Source: Trichlorobacter thiogenes (lineage in GTDB: Bacteria; Desulfobacterota; Desulfuromonadia; Geobacterales; Pseudopelobacteraceae). From it: 64,000 bases of DNA. How positions within the stretch are numbered: position 1 is the stretch's first letter; each line of letters opens with the position of its first letter. Made by a program: the position numbers and the translations under genes. This document shows, piece after piece, positions 51,126 to 61,268 of the stretch. The DNA lies in NCBI RefSeq assembly GCF_900167465.1, contig NZ_FUWR01000004.1, positions 62,001 to 126,000 on the forward strand. The letters run 5' to 3'. The notes below the pieces were generated by a model. That model was not told where the DNA came from and searched no databases. It saw nothing but the letters and a program-made list of their open reading frames with translations.

Positions 51126-52226
51126 ATGCCAAATCGCTCCGGGCAACAGCTTGTGATACTGGTGGTGGATGATGAACTGGTCATCCGCGACCTCTGTAGC
51201 AAGGGGCTGAGGAAGTATCGGATTCTGCAGGCAGGCTCGCTTCAAGAGGCACTGGACTGCTATACCAGTCAACCGGTTGATCTGGTTCTAACAGATATAC
51301 AGATGCCCGGTGGCAGTGGAATTGACCTGCTGCGCAGGATTAAGCAGATTGATCCCAATGCCCTGGTTCTGGTTATGACCGGCTTTGGTGACAAAGAGAC
51401 GGTGCTGGAGGCGTTGCGGGCTGATGCCGATGACTTTATCCAGAAGCCGGTTAATCTGCTGCACCTGCAGACAGCAATTGAAAAAGCCCTGAGTAGGCGA
51501 GCCTTAAAGGAAGAACTGGCTGCCATGCAGTATCTTGACAGCCTGAAAGGGGCATTTCTTTCGCTTGTTTCCCACAAGCTGAAGACACCCTTGACCTCCT
51601 TGTCACTGGGGCTTGAAGAGCTTGAACGGTATGCGTCTCGACTCCACCAGACAGAGGCCTGCCACCTGCGGCTGGCATCCATGCGGGAAGACCTGGGTGC
51701 GCTTTCTGGATTGATGACATCGCTGGTCCGTATGCATCAGGCCTTGGGAGCACCGGGTAGTGGTCAGGTCAGCTGCGACCTGTCTGAGGTGGTGAAAAGT
51801 ACCGCAGAGTCAGTGGAACGGGCCTCTGCCAAGAGTGGCATTACTCTGACGCTTGATCTGGAAGCTGTCCCTGCAGTGCGTGGTAACCGTGACCGACTTA
51901 TTTTTGCGCTGCAACAGATACTTGAAAATGCGTTTAAGTTTACCAGCGAGGGTGGCTCCGTGGCGATTGGCCTGGCGTCTGACGGTCAGCATGCCACGAT
52001 CATTGTCAGAGACTCTGGTTGTGGTATTGCTGAAGATGAGCTGCCCAAGATCTTTGAACGGTTTTATCAGGTTGACCCGGATGCCACGGGCCAGATTCCT
52101 GGTTTTGGTCTGGGCCTGTTTTGTGCTCGGGAAATAATCAGGCAGCATGGTGGTTCGATAGCGCTGAGTAGTCAACCAGGTCAGGGAACAACGGTAACCA
52201 TTAATCTCAGCTGTTTAGAGGAGTGA
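51126..52226 (+). CDS. Soluble response regulator-histidine kinase hybrid
   Basis: 366 residues without membrane segments. An N-terminal receiver has D15/D16, phospho-acceptor D57 (LTDIQMPGG) and K107. A HisKA domain follows with H150 in [10 protein letters not shown], then an HATPase_c domain with ILENAFKFT (N box), [13 protein letters not shown] (G1) and [12 protein letters not shown] (G2). Such proteins take a phosphate signal from another kinase and change their own kinase activity. No partner regulator is next to it. Neighbours are alaS and argB. Confidence 0.9.
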   Translation: MPNRSGQQLVILVVDDELVIRDLCSKGLRKYRILQAGSLQEALDCYTSQPVDLVLTDIQMPGGSGIDLLRRIKQIDPNALVLVMTGFGDKETVLEALRADADDFIQKPVNLLHLQTAIEKALSRRALKEELAAMQYLDSLKGAFLSLVSHKLKTPLTSLSLGLEELERYASRLHQTEACHLRLASMREDLGALSGLMTSLVRMHQALGAPGSGQVSCDLSEVVKSTAESVERASAKSGITLTLDLEAVPAVRGNRDRLIFALQQILENAFKFTSEGGSVAIGLASDGQHATIIVRDSGCGIAEDELPKIFERFYQVDPDATGQIPGFGLGLFCAREIIRQHGGSIALSSQPGQGTTVTINLSCLEE

Positions 52227-52233
52227 TCAAACA

Positions 52234-53112
52234 GTGAAGCATCTGATAGAAAAAGCCAATAATCTGATGGAGGCATTGCCCTATATCAGGCGTTTTGCCG
52301 GTAAAACCTTTGTGATCAAGTATGGCGGCCATGCAATGTCAGATGAGCGGTTGAAGGAGTCCTTCGCCCTGGACGTGATCATGCTCAAGTCGCTGGGAAT
52401 CAATGCTGTGATTGTGCATGGCGGTGGTCCCCAGATCAATGAAACCCTGAAGCGGTACGGGATCGTCTCTGAATTTGTACGTGGTATGCGGGTGACCGAC
52501 AGCGAGACCATGTCGGTGGTTGAGATGGTGCTGGTGGGACAGGTCAACAAAGAGGTGGTTGGCTACCTGAACCTGCATGGTGGCAAGGCGGTTGGCCTGT
52601 GCGGTAAGGATGGCAGTCTGCTGTTGTCCAGAAAGCTGCTGCAGGAAGTAACCAGCGAGAACGGCACGGTTGAGCAGATAGATATCGGCTATGTGGGTGA
52701 TGTGGTCAAGGTTAATACCGATCTGATCAAGGCACTTGAACAGGGCGGCTACCTGCCGGTGATTGCGCCGGTTGGTGTCGGGCTTGAGGGGGAAAGCTAC
52801 AACATCAATGCCGATGTGGTGGCTGGACGGGTTGCTGCGGCCCTCAATGCGGAGAAGCTGATCCTGTTGACTGACACCCCTGGTGTGCTGGACAAGGATA
52901 AAAAACTGATCCAGAAGATCAGTGTTGCTCAGATGCATGGCCTGATTGAAGATGAATCAATCACCGGCGGTATGATACCGAAGGTGGTCTGTTGTGGCGA
53001 GGCACTGAACGATGGCGTGAAGAAGGCCCATATCATTGATGGCAGGATGGAGCATTCGGTTCTGCTTGAGATCTTCACGGACGTCGGTATCGGGACGGAG
53101 ATAACCAAATAG
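52234..53112 (+). CDS. argB: Acetylglutamate kinase
   Basis: 292 residues from GTG, with GAGGAG upstream. IKYGGHAM and [12 protein letters not shown] form the nucleotide and substrate loops; TDTPGVL and GGMIPKV complete the amino-acid-kinase fold. It carries out step 2 of arginine synthesis. The N-terminal helix [20 protein letters not shown] is of the hexameric, arginine-inhibited type, so feedback control by arginine is likely. Confidence 0.96.
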   Translation: MKHLIEKANNLMEALPYIRRFAGKTFVIKYGGHAMSDERLKESFALDVIMLKSLGINAVIVHGGGPQINETLKRYGIVSEFVRGMRVTDSETMSVVEMVLVGQVNKEVVGYLNLHGGKAVGLCGKDGSLLLSRKLLQEVTSENGTVEQIDIGYVGDVVKVNTDLIKALEQGGYLPVIAPVGVGLEGESYNINADVVAGRVAAALNAEKLILLTDTPGVLDKDKKLIQKISVAQMHGLIEDESITGGMIPKVVCCGEALNDGVKKAHIIDGRMEHSVLLEIFTDVGIGTEITK

Positions 53113-53136
53113 GCGCGTATGAAAGGAGATCAGACG

Positions 53137-53715
53137 ATGAAGAGACTTGCACTGGCTGTTGCTGTATTGGCTACTCTGTTGACCACCGCTGCTGCTGTTC
53201 AGGCCGCAGATCTCTGTGCCGGTAAAACCCCCGGGACGGTCACCTTTTTTGATCGTGAGATCGACCGGGATAAGCCGTTGCCTGCCCCGGTGACAGAGCT
53301 TGATTTCAGTAAAGAGATGTGGGCGCTGGTCTGCCTGACCGATCCGGTTGGTCCCCAGGCCGATGGTGGTAAAAAGTTCAGGGTGGTGCTGTATGTCAAG
53401 CAGACCAAGAGCTATGACGGCAAATATTCTTCCTATGCATCCAATGCCAAGCAGGAAGGGGTTTTTCGACCAGCCCTGTCCAAGCCTCGCAAGGATATCA
53501 TCCTGTTCCTGAATGAGGACTTTAGCACCAATAAAGGACTCAGCTACAAGCTTGATCCCGGTGAGTATGACTTCCGTCTACAGGCAGCCACTGAAAAAGG
53601 TACCGGCAAGCTGGACCTGACCATCGACTGGAAAAATGATGTGGCCTATATTCAAGAGTTGCGTAAGGCGGGCTACGTGGCTGATGGCAGGATCAAGGTA
53701 CTTAAGCAGAACTAA
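53137..53715 (+). CDS. Secreted protein of unknown function in the arg operon
   Basis: 192 residues. AAAGGAG precedes the ATG at 53137; an ATG six codons earlier has no ribosome site. A clear signal peptide (MKRLALAVAVLATLLTTAAA, cleavage after VQA) gives a periplasmic or exported product of about 165 residues, with two Cys in the mature part that could pair (DLCAGK and LVCLTD). The mature part is rich in beta-type stretches such as GKKFRVVLYVKQTKSYDGKY cut at 20. I do not recognise a family. It is inserted between argB and argD on the same strand with short gaps. Confidence 0.8.
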   Translation: MKRLALAVAVLATLLTTAAAVQAADLCAGKTPGTVTFFDREIDRDKPLPAPVTELDFSKEMWALVCLTDPVGPQADGGKKFRVVLYVKQTKSYDGKYSSYASNAKQEGVFRPALSKPRKDIILFLNEDFSTNKGLSYKLDPGEYDFRLQAATEKGTGKLDLTIDWKNDVAYIQELRKAGYVADGRIKVLKQN

Positions 53716-53726
53716 GGAAAACAGAA

Positions 53727-54926
53727 ATGACAAATCAGCAATGGGTTGAACGCTCAGATAAAGTAATCATGAAGACCTACGGACGGTATCCGATTGTACC
53801 GGTCAGGGGCGAAGGATGCCGTCTCTGGGATGCCGATGGTAAAGAATATCTGGATTTTCTGGCCGGTGTGGCGGTTAACAATCTTGGCCACTGCCACCCC
53901 AAGGTGGTTAAGGCGATCCAGGAGCAGGCTGCAACCCTGATCCACTGCTCCAACTACTACCAGATCCCTCAGCAGATAGAGCTGGCAGAACTACTCTGCA
54001 GCCATAGCTTTGCAGATAAGGCATTTTTCTGTAACTCCGGTGCAGAGGCCAACGAGGCGGCCATTAAGCTGGCCCGTAAATACAGCCGCGAGAAGCACAA
54101 TAACCCTGAACGGTATGGGATTATTACCGCTGCGGATTCGTTCCATGGTCGTACCATGGCCACGGTGTCAGCCACTGGTCAGGAGAAGGTGCAGCGCTTC
54201 TTTGATCCGCTGCTGCATGGCTTTGCCCATGTGCCGTTCAATGATCTGGCGGCCTTGGCGGCAGCTATCACCCCTCAGACCTGCGCGATCATGCTGGAAC
54301 CGATCCAGGGAGAGGGTGGCATCAATATCCCTTCAGTTGAATATATGCAGGGGGTGCGTGAACTGTGTGACCGTCACCAACTGCTGCTGATTCTGGATGA
54401 GGTGCAGGTGGGAATGGGGCGGACCGGCAAGCTGTTTGCCCATGAGCATTTTGATATCACCCCGGACATTATGACCCTGGCCAAGGCGTTGGCCGGTGGT
54501 GCGCCGATCGGTACCATGCTGGCACGGGATGAGGTGGCTGCCTCCTTTACCCCCGGTACCCACGGTTCCACCTTTGGCGGCAATCCGTTGGTGACCGCCG
54601 CCGCAATCGCCGCAGTGCGGGCTATTCTGGAGGAGGGACTGCTGAACCGTGCAGAGGAGATGGGTGAGTACCTGCATGGTGAACTGGAAACCCTGGGGGC
54701 CAAGTATCCCTTTGTCAAAGAGGTGCGGGGCATCGGTCTGATGATCGGCATGTCGCTGACTATTCCCGGTGGTGATATTGTCAAGAAAGGCCACGAGCGG
54801 GGTGTGCTGCTGAATGTGACCCATGATACCGTGCTACGGTTTGTGCCTGCCCTAACGGTCAGCAAGCAGGACGTTAATCAGATGATTCAGATTCTGGATG
54901 GAATTTTCAAGGAGATACAGGCATGA
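53727..54926 (+). CDS. argD: Acetylornithine aminotransferase
   Basis: 399 residues, class III PLP aminotransferase. PLP-binding region LILDEVQVGMGRTGKLFAHE and the Schiff-base Lys in TLAKALAGGAPIG are present, as is the substrate loop GSTFGGNPL. It converts N-acetylglutamate semialdehyde to acetylornithine and may also serve lysine synthesis. The stop overlaps argF (ATGA). Confidence 0.95.
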   Translation: MTNQQWVERSDKVIMKTYGRYPIVPVRGEGCRLWDADGKEYLDFLAGVAVNNLGHCHPKVVKAIQEQAATLIHCSNYYQIPQQIELAELLCSHSFADKAFFCNSGAEANEAAIKLARKYSREKHNNPERYGIITAADSFHGRTMATVSATGQEKVQRFFDPLLHGFAHVPFNDLAALAAAITPQTCAIMLEPIQGEGGINIPSVEYMQGVRELCDRHQLLLILDEVQVGMGRTGKLFAHEHFDITPDIMTLAKALAGGAPIGTMLARDEVAASFTPGTHGSTFGGNPLVTAAAIAAVRAILEEGLLNRAEEMGEYLHGELETLGAKYPFVKEVRGIGLMIGMSLTIPGGDIVKKGHERGVLLNVTHDTVLRFVPALTVSKQDVNQMIQILDGIFKEIQA

Positions 54927-55834
54927 CGCGGCACTTTCTGGCATTACACGATTTTACAAAGCAAGAGCTTGATGCCATGCTGGCTCTGGCTGCAGAGCTG
55001 AAACAGAAGCAGAAAAGCGGCATTGAGCATCACCTGCTAAAGGGCAAGACCCTGGCCATGATCTTTGAAAAGGCCTCCACCCGTACCCGTATCTCCTTTG
55101 AGGTGGGTATCTATCAGTTGGGTGGTCACGGCCTGTTTATCTCATCTGCCAATTCCCAGATGGGGCGGGGCGAGCCGATCAAGGATTCAGCCCGGGTCAT
55201 GGCACGCTATTGTGATGGTGTGATGATCCGTACCTTTGGTCAGGAGATCGTGGACGAGTTTGCCCGTTACTCCGATGTGCCGGTGATTAACGGCCTGACC
55301 GACCTGTTTCACCCCTGCCAGATCATGGCAGACCTGCAGACCGTGATCGAGCATAAAGGTGGGTATCAAGGTCTTAAGTTTGCCTGGGTGGGGGATGGTA
55401 ATAACATGGCCAACACCTGGATCGAGGCTGCCGCTATCTTCGGTTTTGATCTGGCTTTGGCCTGTCCTCAAGGCTATGAGCCGGACCGCCATGTCTGGGA
55501 CTGGGCGCAGAAGCAGGGCACTGCCACGATCACCATCACCGAAGACCCTGAAGAAGCGGTGCGTGATGCCGATGTGATCAATACCGATGTCTGGGCCAGC
55601 ATGGGGCAGGAATCAGAACAGAAACAGCGGGAATTTGCATTTCAAGGCTACTGTGTCAATGATGAACTGCTGGCGGCTGCCAAGCCAGACAGCATTGTGC
55701 TGCACTGCCTGCCTGCTCACCGTGGCGAGGAGATCAGCGACAGCGTGATTGAAGGGAAACAGTCCGTGGTTTGGGATGAAGCGGAAAATCGGTTGCATAT
55801 TCAAAAGGCCATTATGGCCACTCTGATGAAATAA
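54923..55834 (+). CDS. argF: Ornithine carbamoyltransferase
   Basis: 303 residues. Carbamoyl-phosphate loop EKASTRTRISFEVG, the FHPCQIMADL motif and the ornithine loop HCLPAHRGEEIS are all present. Catabolic and anabolic forms are hard to tell apart by sequence, but the position between argD and argG fits the anabolic role. Confidence 0.96.
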   Translation: MTRHFLALHDFTKQELDAMLALAAELKQKQKSGIEHHLLKGKTLAMIFEKASTRTRISFEVGIYQLGGHGLFISSANSQMGRGEPIKDSARVMARYCDGVMIRTFGQEIVDEFARYSDVPVINGLTDLFHPCQIMADLQTVIEHKGGYQGLKFAWVGDGNNMANTWIEAAAIFGFDLALACPQGYEPDRHVWDWAQKQGTATITITEDPEEAVRDADVINTDVWASMGQESEQKQREFAFQGYCVNDELLAAAKPDSIVLHCLPAHRGEEISDSVIEGKQSVVWDEAENRLHIQKAIMATLMK

Positions 55835-55858
55835 CAGAAATTTTTAAGGAGACACGCA

Positions 55859-57076
55859 ATGGCAAAAAAACAAGATGTTAAGAAGATCGTCCTGGCTTAC
55901 TCCGGCGGGCTGGATACCTCCATTATCCTGAAGTGGCTGAAGAATGAGTACGACGCAGAGATCGTGACATTCTCTGCAGATCTTGGGCAGGGTGATGAGC
56001 TGGAGCCGGTGCGTGAAAAGGCGCTCAAGACCGGCGCAAGTACCGTCTATATTGATGATCTGAAGGAAGAATTTGTTCGTGACTTCGTCTATCCGATGTT
56101 CCGGGCTAATGCTATTTATGAAGGCCATTACCTGCTGGGAACCTCCATTGCCCGTCCGCTGATCGCCAAGCGTCAGATGGAGATCGCCAAGATTGAAGGC
56201 TGTGATGCGGTCTCCCACGGTGCCACTGGTAAGGGTAATGATCAGGTCCGTTTTGAACTGGCCTATTACCATTTCGACCCCTCCATTACCGTCATCGCTC
56301 CCTGGCGGGATTGGAAGCTGAACAGCCGTAAGGCGCTGATCGCCTATGCCAAGAAGAACGATATTCCAATTCCGATCACCAAGAAGCGTCCCTGGTCTTC
56401 AGACCGTAACCTGCTGCATATCTCCTTTGAAGGTGGCATCTTGGAGGATACCTGGGCTGAGGCACCGGAAGAGATGTATGTGCTGACCTGCAAGCCGGAA
56501 AAGGCTCCCAACAAGGCGCAGTATGTTGAGATTGAGTTTGAACAGGGTAATGCCGTGGCGGTTGATGGTGTGCGGATGACACCGGCCCAGTTGCTGGCGC
56601 ACCTGAACACCATTGGCGGCCTGCATGGGGTAGGGCGGGTTGACCTGCTGGAAAACCGTTCAGTCGGCATGAAGTCCCGTGGTGTCTATGAGACTCCCGG
56701 CGGCACCATCCTGCGCGAAGCACACTCTGCTGTTGAGCAGATCACCATGGATCGTGAAGTAATGCGGATTCGTGACTCGCTGATTCCAGAATATGCCCGT
56801 CAGGTCTATGCCGGTTACTGGTTCTCCCCAGAGCGTGAAATGCTGCAGACCCTGATCGATGAATCACAGAAGACTGTTAACGGCGTAGCACGGGTCAAGC
56901 TGTACAAGGGACATTGCCGCACCGTTGGCCGCAAGTCCGAGACAAACTCGCTGTTCAACCTGGATTTTGCCACCTTTGAGAAGGACAAGGTTTATAATCA
57001 GGCAGATGCAGAGGGCTTTATCAAGATCAACTCCCTGCGCTTGCGGATCCGCTCCCTGATGCAGGGCAAGAAGTAG
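55859..57076 (+). CDS. argG: Argininosuccinate synthase
   Basis: 405 residues. ATP pyrophosphatase P-loop [12 protein letters not shown] near residue 15; [14 protein letters not shown] and [15 protein letters not shown] are typical. It condenses citrulline and aspartate. AAGGAG precedes the ATG. Confidence 0.97.
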   Translation: MAKKQDVKKIVLAYSGGLDTSIILKWLKNEYDAEIVTFSADLGQGDELEPVREKALKTGASTVYIDDLKEEFVRDFVYPMFRANAIYEGHYLLGTSIARPLIAKRQMEIAKIEGCDAVSHGATGKGNDQVRFELAYYHFDPSITVIAPWRDWKLNSRKALIAYAKKNDIPIPITKKRPWSSDRNLLHISFEGGILEDTWAEAPEEMYVLTCKPEKAPNKAQYVEIEFEQGNAVAVDGVRMTPAQLLAHLNTIGGLHGVGRVDLLENRSVGMKSRGVYETPGGTILREAHSAVEQITMDREVMRIRDSLIPEYARQVYAGYWFSPEREMLQTLIDESQKTVNGVARVKLYKGHCRTVGRKSETNSLFNLDFATFEKDKVYNQADAEGFIKINSLRLRIRSLMQGKK

Positions 57077-57080
57077 GTTT

Positions 57081-57533
57081 GTGACCAAACCGCGCTACAG
57101 GAAGGAACATATCGTCACTTCTGTGGTGGCGGTGATTATTGATGAACAGGAACGGGTGCTCCTCACCAGGAGGAGCATCCCGCCCTTTAAAAATATGTGG
57201 GTCATGCCAGGCGGTAAGATTGATCTGGGGGAGCCGATAGCAACGGCACTCAGGCGGGAAGTGGATGAAGAGGTCGGGTTAGAGGTTGAGGTGGGCAGCC
57301 TGATTGATGTCTTTGAACACCTTACCCCCGGTGAAGAAAACTGCCACTACGTTATCCTGTTTTACCGTTGCAGACCGGTTCATTATGATCTGGCCCACAA
57401 TCCGGATGAGGTTGCCGAGGCAAGCTGGGTGCCAAGGCATGAACTTGCAGCCTACCTGATGCCTGACGGAACCCGTACCATCCTTGGGAAAATTTTCCCT
57501 GAGCTTGTCACAGTCGACCCGGAGTCGCGCTGA
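57081..57533 (+). CDS. Nudix hydrolase
   Basis: 150 residues from GTG, 4 bases after argG. The Nudix box is complete: G45, E51, R59, E60, E63, E64, G66 in GGKIDLGEPIATALRREVDE and the next residues. It hydrolyses a nucleoside diphosphate linked to another group; the substrate cannot be read. It overlaps the next gene by one base (TGATG), so the two are likely translated together. Confidence 0.9.
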   Translation: MTKPRYRKEHIVTSVVAVIIDEQERVLLTRRSIPPFKNMWVMPGGKIDLGEPIATALRREVDEEVGLEVEVGSLIDVFEHLTPGEENCHYVILFYRCRPVHYDLAHNPDEVAEASWVPRHELAAYLMPDGTRTILGKIFPELVTVDPESR

Positions 57534-58675
57534 TGCCAAAGATCATTGATACCAAGGTTAATCTTGCCTTTCCATTGGGGCATCATCTGCACTGCCTGAT
57601 TGCTCAGCTACCCAACCACCTGCATAAAACCTCTGGCTTTCATCCGGTAGAAGAACAACAGCAGTGGCAGGCGATCAATTCAGTCCTTGAGCTGGTGGCA
57701 GCAGGTGAAGGGAATCTTAAAAAGCTTCATTTTTTGCTGTTTCCTGAATCCAGTCTGCCGGTAAGCTGTCTTGATCAGCTGCTTGCAACCGTTGATCAGG
57801 GTTTCAGGCCCAATACGGTTACCATGATCGGCGTCGAGCATGTCAGCCTGCGGGAGTATCGTCGCTATCTTGAACGTTTCAAGGCTGATAATCAGGCGGC
57901 GATAGAGCTGGTTGATCAGGATATTGACTCGGGCGATGTGCTGGATATGCCGGTTAACTGGTGTCTGGTTCTGGTTAAGGAGGCAGACAGCAGGCTGCGG
58001 GTCTTTCTGGAGGCAAAGAGTCATCCCTTCCATGGTGAAGAGTTTATTGACAAGTACCATGATCTCTACCGGGGACGGCATTTTTACCTGTTACGCAGCA
58101 GAGCTTCTTGCTTTAATTTTATGGCGATTATCTGTCTTGATTATCTCTACCGTGACCTGTACAGCTCCAATATCAAGCAGATCATTGACCATGCAAATCA
58201 GCTCTATTTCAGTACCCGTCAGGGGCTTGATGCCCTGTTTGTGATCCAGTGCAATCCCAAGCCGGAGCATCAGGCCTACCGTGATGTGGTCAGCGGTTTC
58301 TACGGAGAATATCTGGAGGACACCCCTGGTGTGCGGGAGACGGTAACGGTTTTTGGCAACGCCTCTGATGAGACCCTGCTGGAAGGGGTGCCGCTGTCAA
58401 CCGGATTCGGACAATCCTCTGTGGTGATCAATCGCCATCACCGTCTGGAACAGGTGGTGTCAGAAGAGTTTGTTGCCGATGATTTTGCTGGCGCGCCGGT
58501 TTGCCGTTTACGGTTTGGTCGTGGCACACGCCTGCTCTATTTTAATCTGCCCTTGCACCATGAAATAGATCCGCGCAGTTCCAGGGTGCCGCTCAAGGTA
58601 CATGCCATTCTGCAGCGATCTGCTGAAGAAGGATGGGAAAAGGTGCAGTCAGCTACCTTCGTTGGTGGCATCTAA
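57533..58675 (+). CDS. Divergent carbon-nitrogen hydrolase (nitrilase-like) protein
   Basis: 380 residues, no obvious close family from memory. Three segments match the nitrilase superfamily triad in order and spacing: E72 in [11 protein letters not shown]162 in [13 protein letters not shown] and C201 in [15 protein letters not shown]169 may be the second conserved Glu. Later strands [11 protein letters not shown] and TVFGNASDE, then [10 protein letters not shown], fit the remaining core of that fold. No signal peptide or membrane segment. It is translationally coupled to the Nudix gene and sits between argG and argH, so an amide of arginine or nucleotide metabolism is a possible substrate. 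The triad is seen; the function is inferred. Confidence 0.65.
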   Translation: MPKIIDTKVNLAFPLGHHLHCLIAQLPNHLHKTSGFHPVEEQQQWQAINSVLELVAAGEGNLKKLHFLLFPESSLPVSCLDQLLATVDQGFRPNTVTMIGVEHVSLREYRRYLERFKADNQAAIELVDQDIDSGDVLDMPVNWCLVLVKEADSRLRVFLEAKSHPFHGEEFIDKYHDLYRGRHFYLLRSRASCFNFMAIICLDYLYRDLYSSNIKQIIDHANQLYFSTRQGLDALFVIQCNPKPEHQAYRDVVSGFYGEYLEDTPGVRETVTVFGNASDETLLEGVPLSTGFGQSSVVINRHHRLEQVVSEEFVADDFAGAPVCRLRFGRGTRLLYFNLPLHHEIDPRSSRVPLKVHAILQRSAEEGWEKVQSATFVGGI

Positions 58676-58698
58676 CACGTAATCAAGGAGATTTTTGT

Positions 58699-60075
58699 AT
58701 GTCGCAGGACAAATTATGGGGTGGGCGCTTTACCCAGCCGACTGATAAGTTTGTGGAAGAGTTCACCGCCTCAATTGATTTTGACAAGCGGCTGTATCAT
58801 CAGGATATTCGTGGTTCGGTTGCCCATGCACGGATGCTGGGACGGCAGGGGATCATACCTCAGGATGATGTTGATAAAATTGTCCACGGTCTGGTAAATA
58901 TCCTGCAGCAGATCGAGGCAGGCGAATTTGATTTTTCCATCGGTCTTGAAGATATCCATATGAACATTGAGGCTCGCCTGTCCCAAAAGATTGGTGAGGC
59001 AGGCAAGCGGCTGCATACCGGACGTTCCCGAAATGATCAGGTGGCACTGGATATCCGGCTCTACCTGCGGGATGAGATTGTTGAGGTCGTGGCCTATCTT
59101 GAGATGCTGATTGATTCATTGCTGGAGCAGGCTGAAAAGAATATTGAGGTGGTGATGCCCGGCTTCACCCACCTGCAATCGGCTCAGCCGATCCTGTTTT
59201 CTCACCACATGCTGGCCTATGTCGAGATGTTTAAACGTGACAAAGGCAGGATGGAGGATTGCTTTAAACGGGTGAACGTGCTGCCTCTGGGGGCTGGTGC
59301 GCTGGCCGGTACAACCTTCCCGATAGACCGTGAATATGTGGCTGAGCAGCTTGACTTTCCTACGGTGACCCGCAATTCGCTGGATTCGGTTTCTGATCGT
59401 GATTTTGCCATTGAGTTTATCTCTGCCTCCTCAATTCTGATGATGCACCTTTCCCGTATGTCAGAAGAGTTGATCATCTGGTCCACCAGTGCCTTCCGTT
59501 TTGTGGATCTGTCCGACGGCTTCTGTACCGGCTCCTCGATCATGCCCCAGAAAAAGAACCCGGATGTGCCTGAGCTGGTGCGTGGCAAGACCGGGCGCGT
59601 CTATGGAAATCTGATGGCTTTGTTGACAGTGATGAAGGCATTGCCCTTGGCCTATAACAAAGACATGCAGGAGGACAAGGAACCGCTCTTTGATACGATT
59701 GACACCGTCAAGGGCTCTCTCAAGATCTTTGCCGACATGATCCGCGAGATGCGGGTTAATGCCGGTTCCATGGGGCGTGCAGCAGGCCAGGGATTCTCGA
59801 CTGCAACTGATGTGGCTGATTATCTGGTACGCAAGGGATTGCCGTTCCGTGATGCCCACGAGGCGGTCGGTAAAGCGGTGGCTTACTGTGTTGAAAACGA
59901 GATGGAGCTGGAAGAACTTTCTTTGGCTGAATGGCAGCTGTTTTCGCCGCACTTCAGTGATGACATCTTCGCAGCCATTACGGTTCAGGCAAGTGTCAAT
60001 GCCCGTAATGTGATTGGTGGTACTGCTCGCAGCCGTGTTGAAGATGAGATCCGGCGCTGTCGGGAAGGGAAGTAG
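58699..60075 (+). CDS. argH: Argininosuccinate lyase
   Basis: 458 residues starting [20 protein letters not shown], with AAGGAG at 58685. The fumarase/aspartase signature [12 protein letters not shown] is present, and [13 protein letters not shown] holds substrate-binding residues. Last step of arginine synthesis. Upstream in-frame codons overlap the previous gene and are not used. Confidence 0.97.
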   Translation: MSQDKLWGGRFTQPTDKFVEEFTASIDFDKRLYHQDIRGSVAHARMLGRQGIIPQDDVDKIVHGLVNILQQIEAGEFDFSIGLEDIHMNIEARLSQKIGEAGKRLHTGRSRNDQVALDIRLYLRDEIVEVVAYLEMLIDSLLEQAEKNIEVVMPGFTHLQSAQPILFSHHMLAYVEMFKRDKGRMEDCFKRVNVLPLGAGALAGTTFPIDREYVAEQLDFPTVTRNSLDSVSDRDFAIEFISASSILMMHLSRMSEELIIWSTSAFRFVDLSDGFCTGSSIMPQKKNPDVPELVRGKTGRVYGNLMALLTVMKALPLAYNKDMQEDKEPLFDTIDTVKGSLKIFADMIREMRVNAGSMGRAAGQGFSTATDVADYLVRKGLPFRDAHEAVGKAVAYCVENEMELEELSLAEWQLFSPHFSDDIFAAITVQASVNARNVIGGTARSRVEDEIRRCREGK

Positions 60076-60076
60076 C

Positions 60077-60835
60077 ATGCAGGTTAAACAGGTCGCCCTC
60101 ATGGCTGCATCAGCCGCCATGCTTATGACAGGCTGCGGTAAAAAAGGGCCGTTAATCTATCCTGATATGCTGATAGCCCAGCCGCCGCAGCAGTTGAAGG
60201 TTGAGCAACGTGGTTCTGCGTTGCGCCTTTCTTTTGATCTGCCGGATAAGGATCGTTCAGGCCGCAAGCTTCAAGATCTTGAGGCGATTCTGATTGGACG
60301 GCGCGTATATCAGGAAAATGACTGCGTCAGTTGCCAGGATCAGTATCAGGCGCTACAGAAGGTTGATCCTGCTTTCCCTGCGCCAGCACAACGTCAGGGT
60401 AACCGGCTTGTTGTCGTTGACACTGATGTTCGCAATGGTGAACGGTATCAGTATCGTCTGCAGACGGTGCAAAAGGGGGGCATTACCGGCGGTGCCACGA
60501 CAACCGCTATGGTAAAGCTTCTGGCGGCTCCCAACTCGCCGGAGTTAAAGGTACGCTCTGCCTTTGGCGGATTCATTGCCCTTGATCTTACTAGCGTTGC
60601 TCAGCAAGACGCACCATTGGTTGGCTACACCATTTACCGTGGGGAGGGGGCTGGAGCACTTGTTCCGGTGACCACCTTGACAGGAGGATCTACCCATTAC
60701 GAAGATCAGGCTGTGCAGCGTGGTGTGACCTACCGTTATGCTGCCAGCGTTGTGGTAAAGCGCGCTGATGGAATGCTGGCTGAAAGTGAGCCCTCTGCTG
60801 CTGTTGCCATCAGTGTTGCGGACGACCCAAGCTAG
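60077..60835 (+). CDS. Lipoprotein with LptM-like N-terminus and Fn3-like C-terminus
   Basis: 252 residues from ATG 1 base after argH. Lipobox at MTGC with the lipidated Cys at residue 20. The mature start CGKKGPLIYP closely resembles the LptM (YifL) pattern CGxKGPLY-P, known to help LptD mature. LptM is only about 50 mature residues long; here the mature chain runs on for over 200 residues and ends in a fibronectin III-like domain (VGYTIYRGE, YRYAASVVV). Genes of this sort often follow argH and precede lysA; here a terminator follows instead. Confidence 0.8.
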   Translation: MQVKQVALMAASAAMLMTGCGKKGPLIYPDMLIAQPPQQLKVEQRGSALRLSFDLPDKDRSGRKLQDLEAILIGRRVYQENDCVSCQDQYQALQKVDPAFPAPAQRQGNRLVVVDTDVRNGERYQYRLQTVQKGGITGGATTTAMVKLLAAPNSPELKVRSAFGGFIALDLTSVAQQDAPLVGYTIYRGEGAGALVPVTTLTGGSTHYEDQAVQRGVTYRYAASVVVKRADGMLAESEPSAAVAISVADDPS

Positions 60836-60860
60836 TTTTTAAGAAATAAAGCTTTCTAAA

Positions 60861-60899
60861 CAAGAAAAGGCGGCCGAATCACTCGGTCGCCTTTTCTTG
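60861..60899. terminator. Bidirectional terminator between the arg operon and atpE
   Basis: A 17-bp stem, CAAGAAAAGGCGGCCGA with TCGGTCGCCTTTTCTTG, one G-U pair, and an ATCAC loop. The A-rich and T-rich stem ends serve as tails for both directions. Confidence 0.85.
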
Positions 60900-60929
60900 T
60901 GTTGTGCAAGGAAAAAGAGGTTGCCCAAA

Positions 60930-61205
60930 TTACTTGGCAACGGTCTCCAGAGCCTTGATCATAACATCCTTGTAGGGGTTAGCGAACAGGATGATCAGAC
61001 AAACAACCAGAACGTAGATTGCCAGGGACTCGATCATGGCGAGACCGATCATCATGGTGGTCAGGATCTTGCCGGAAGCGCCGGGGTTGCGGGAAACGCC
61101 TTCAACAGCACTCTTAACAGCCATACCTTGGCCGATACCGGTACCGAAAGCGCCAATAGCCATACCAAAACCTGCAGCCAGCATACACATTGTGAAAAAG
61201 TTCAT
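60930..61205 (-). CDS. atpE: ATP synthase subunit c
   Basis: 91 residues, two membrane helices with the loop SRNPGA. The ion-binding carboxylate is E59 in the second helix (AMIESLAIY). Q26 in helix one (GIGQG), S60 and Y64 match, at the right spacing, the Q32, E65, S66 and Y70 of the Na+-binding c ring of Ilyobacter; the position of T67 is Leu here. The gene follows atpB and is about 20 kb from the F1 genes. Confidence 0.95.
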   Translation of the reverse strand: MNFFTMCMLAAGFGMAIGAFGTGIGQGMAVKSAVEGVSRNPGASGKILTTMMIGLAMIESLAIYVLVVCLIILFANPYKDVMIKALETVAK

Positions 61206-61268
61206 CTGTACTACCTCCGTGTGGTGTGTGCTCCTAAACAGTATAGGAGAAAAATGGATAATCGATAA

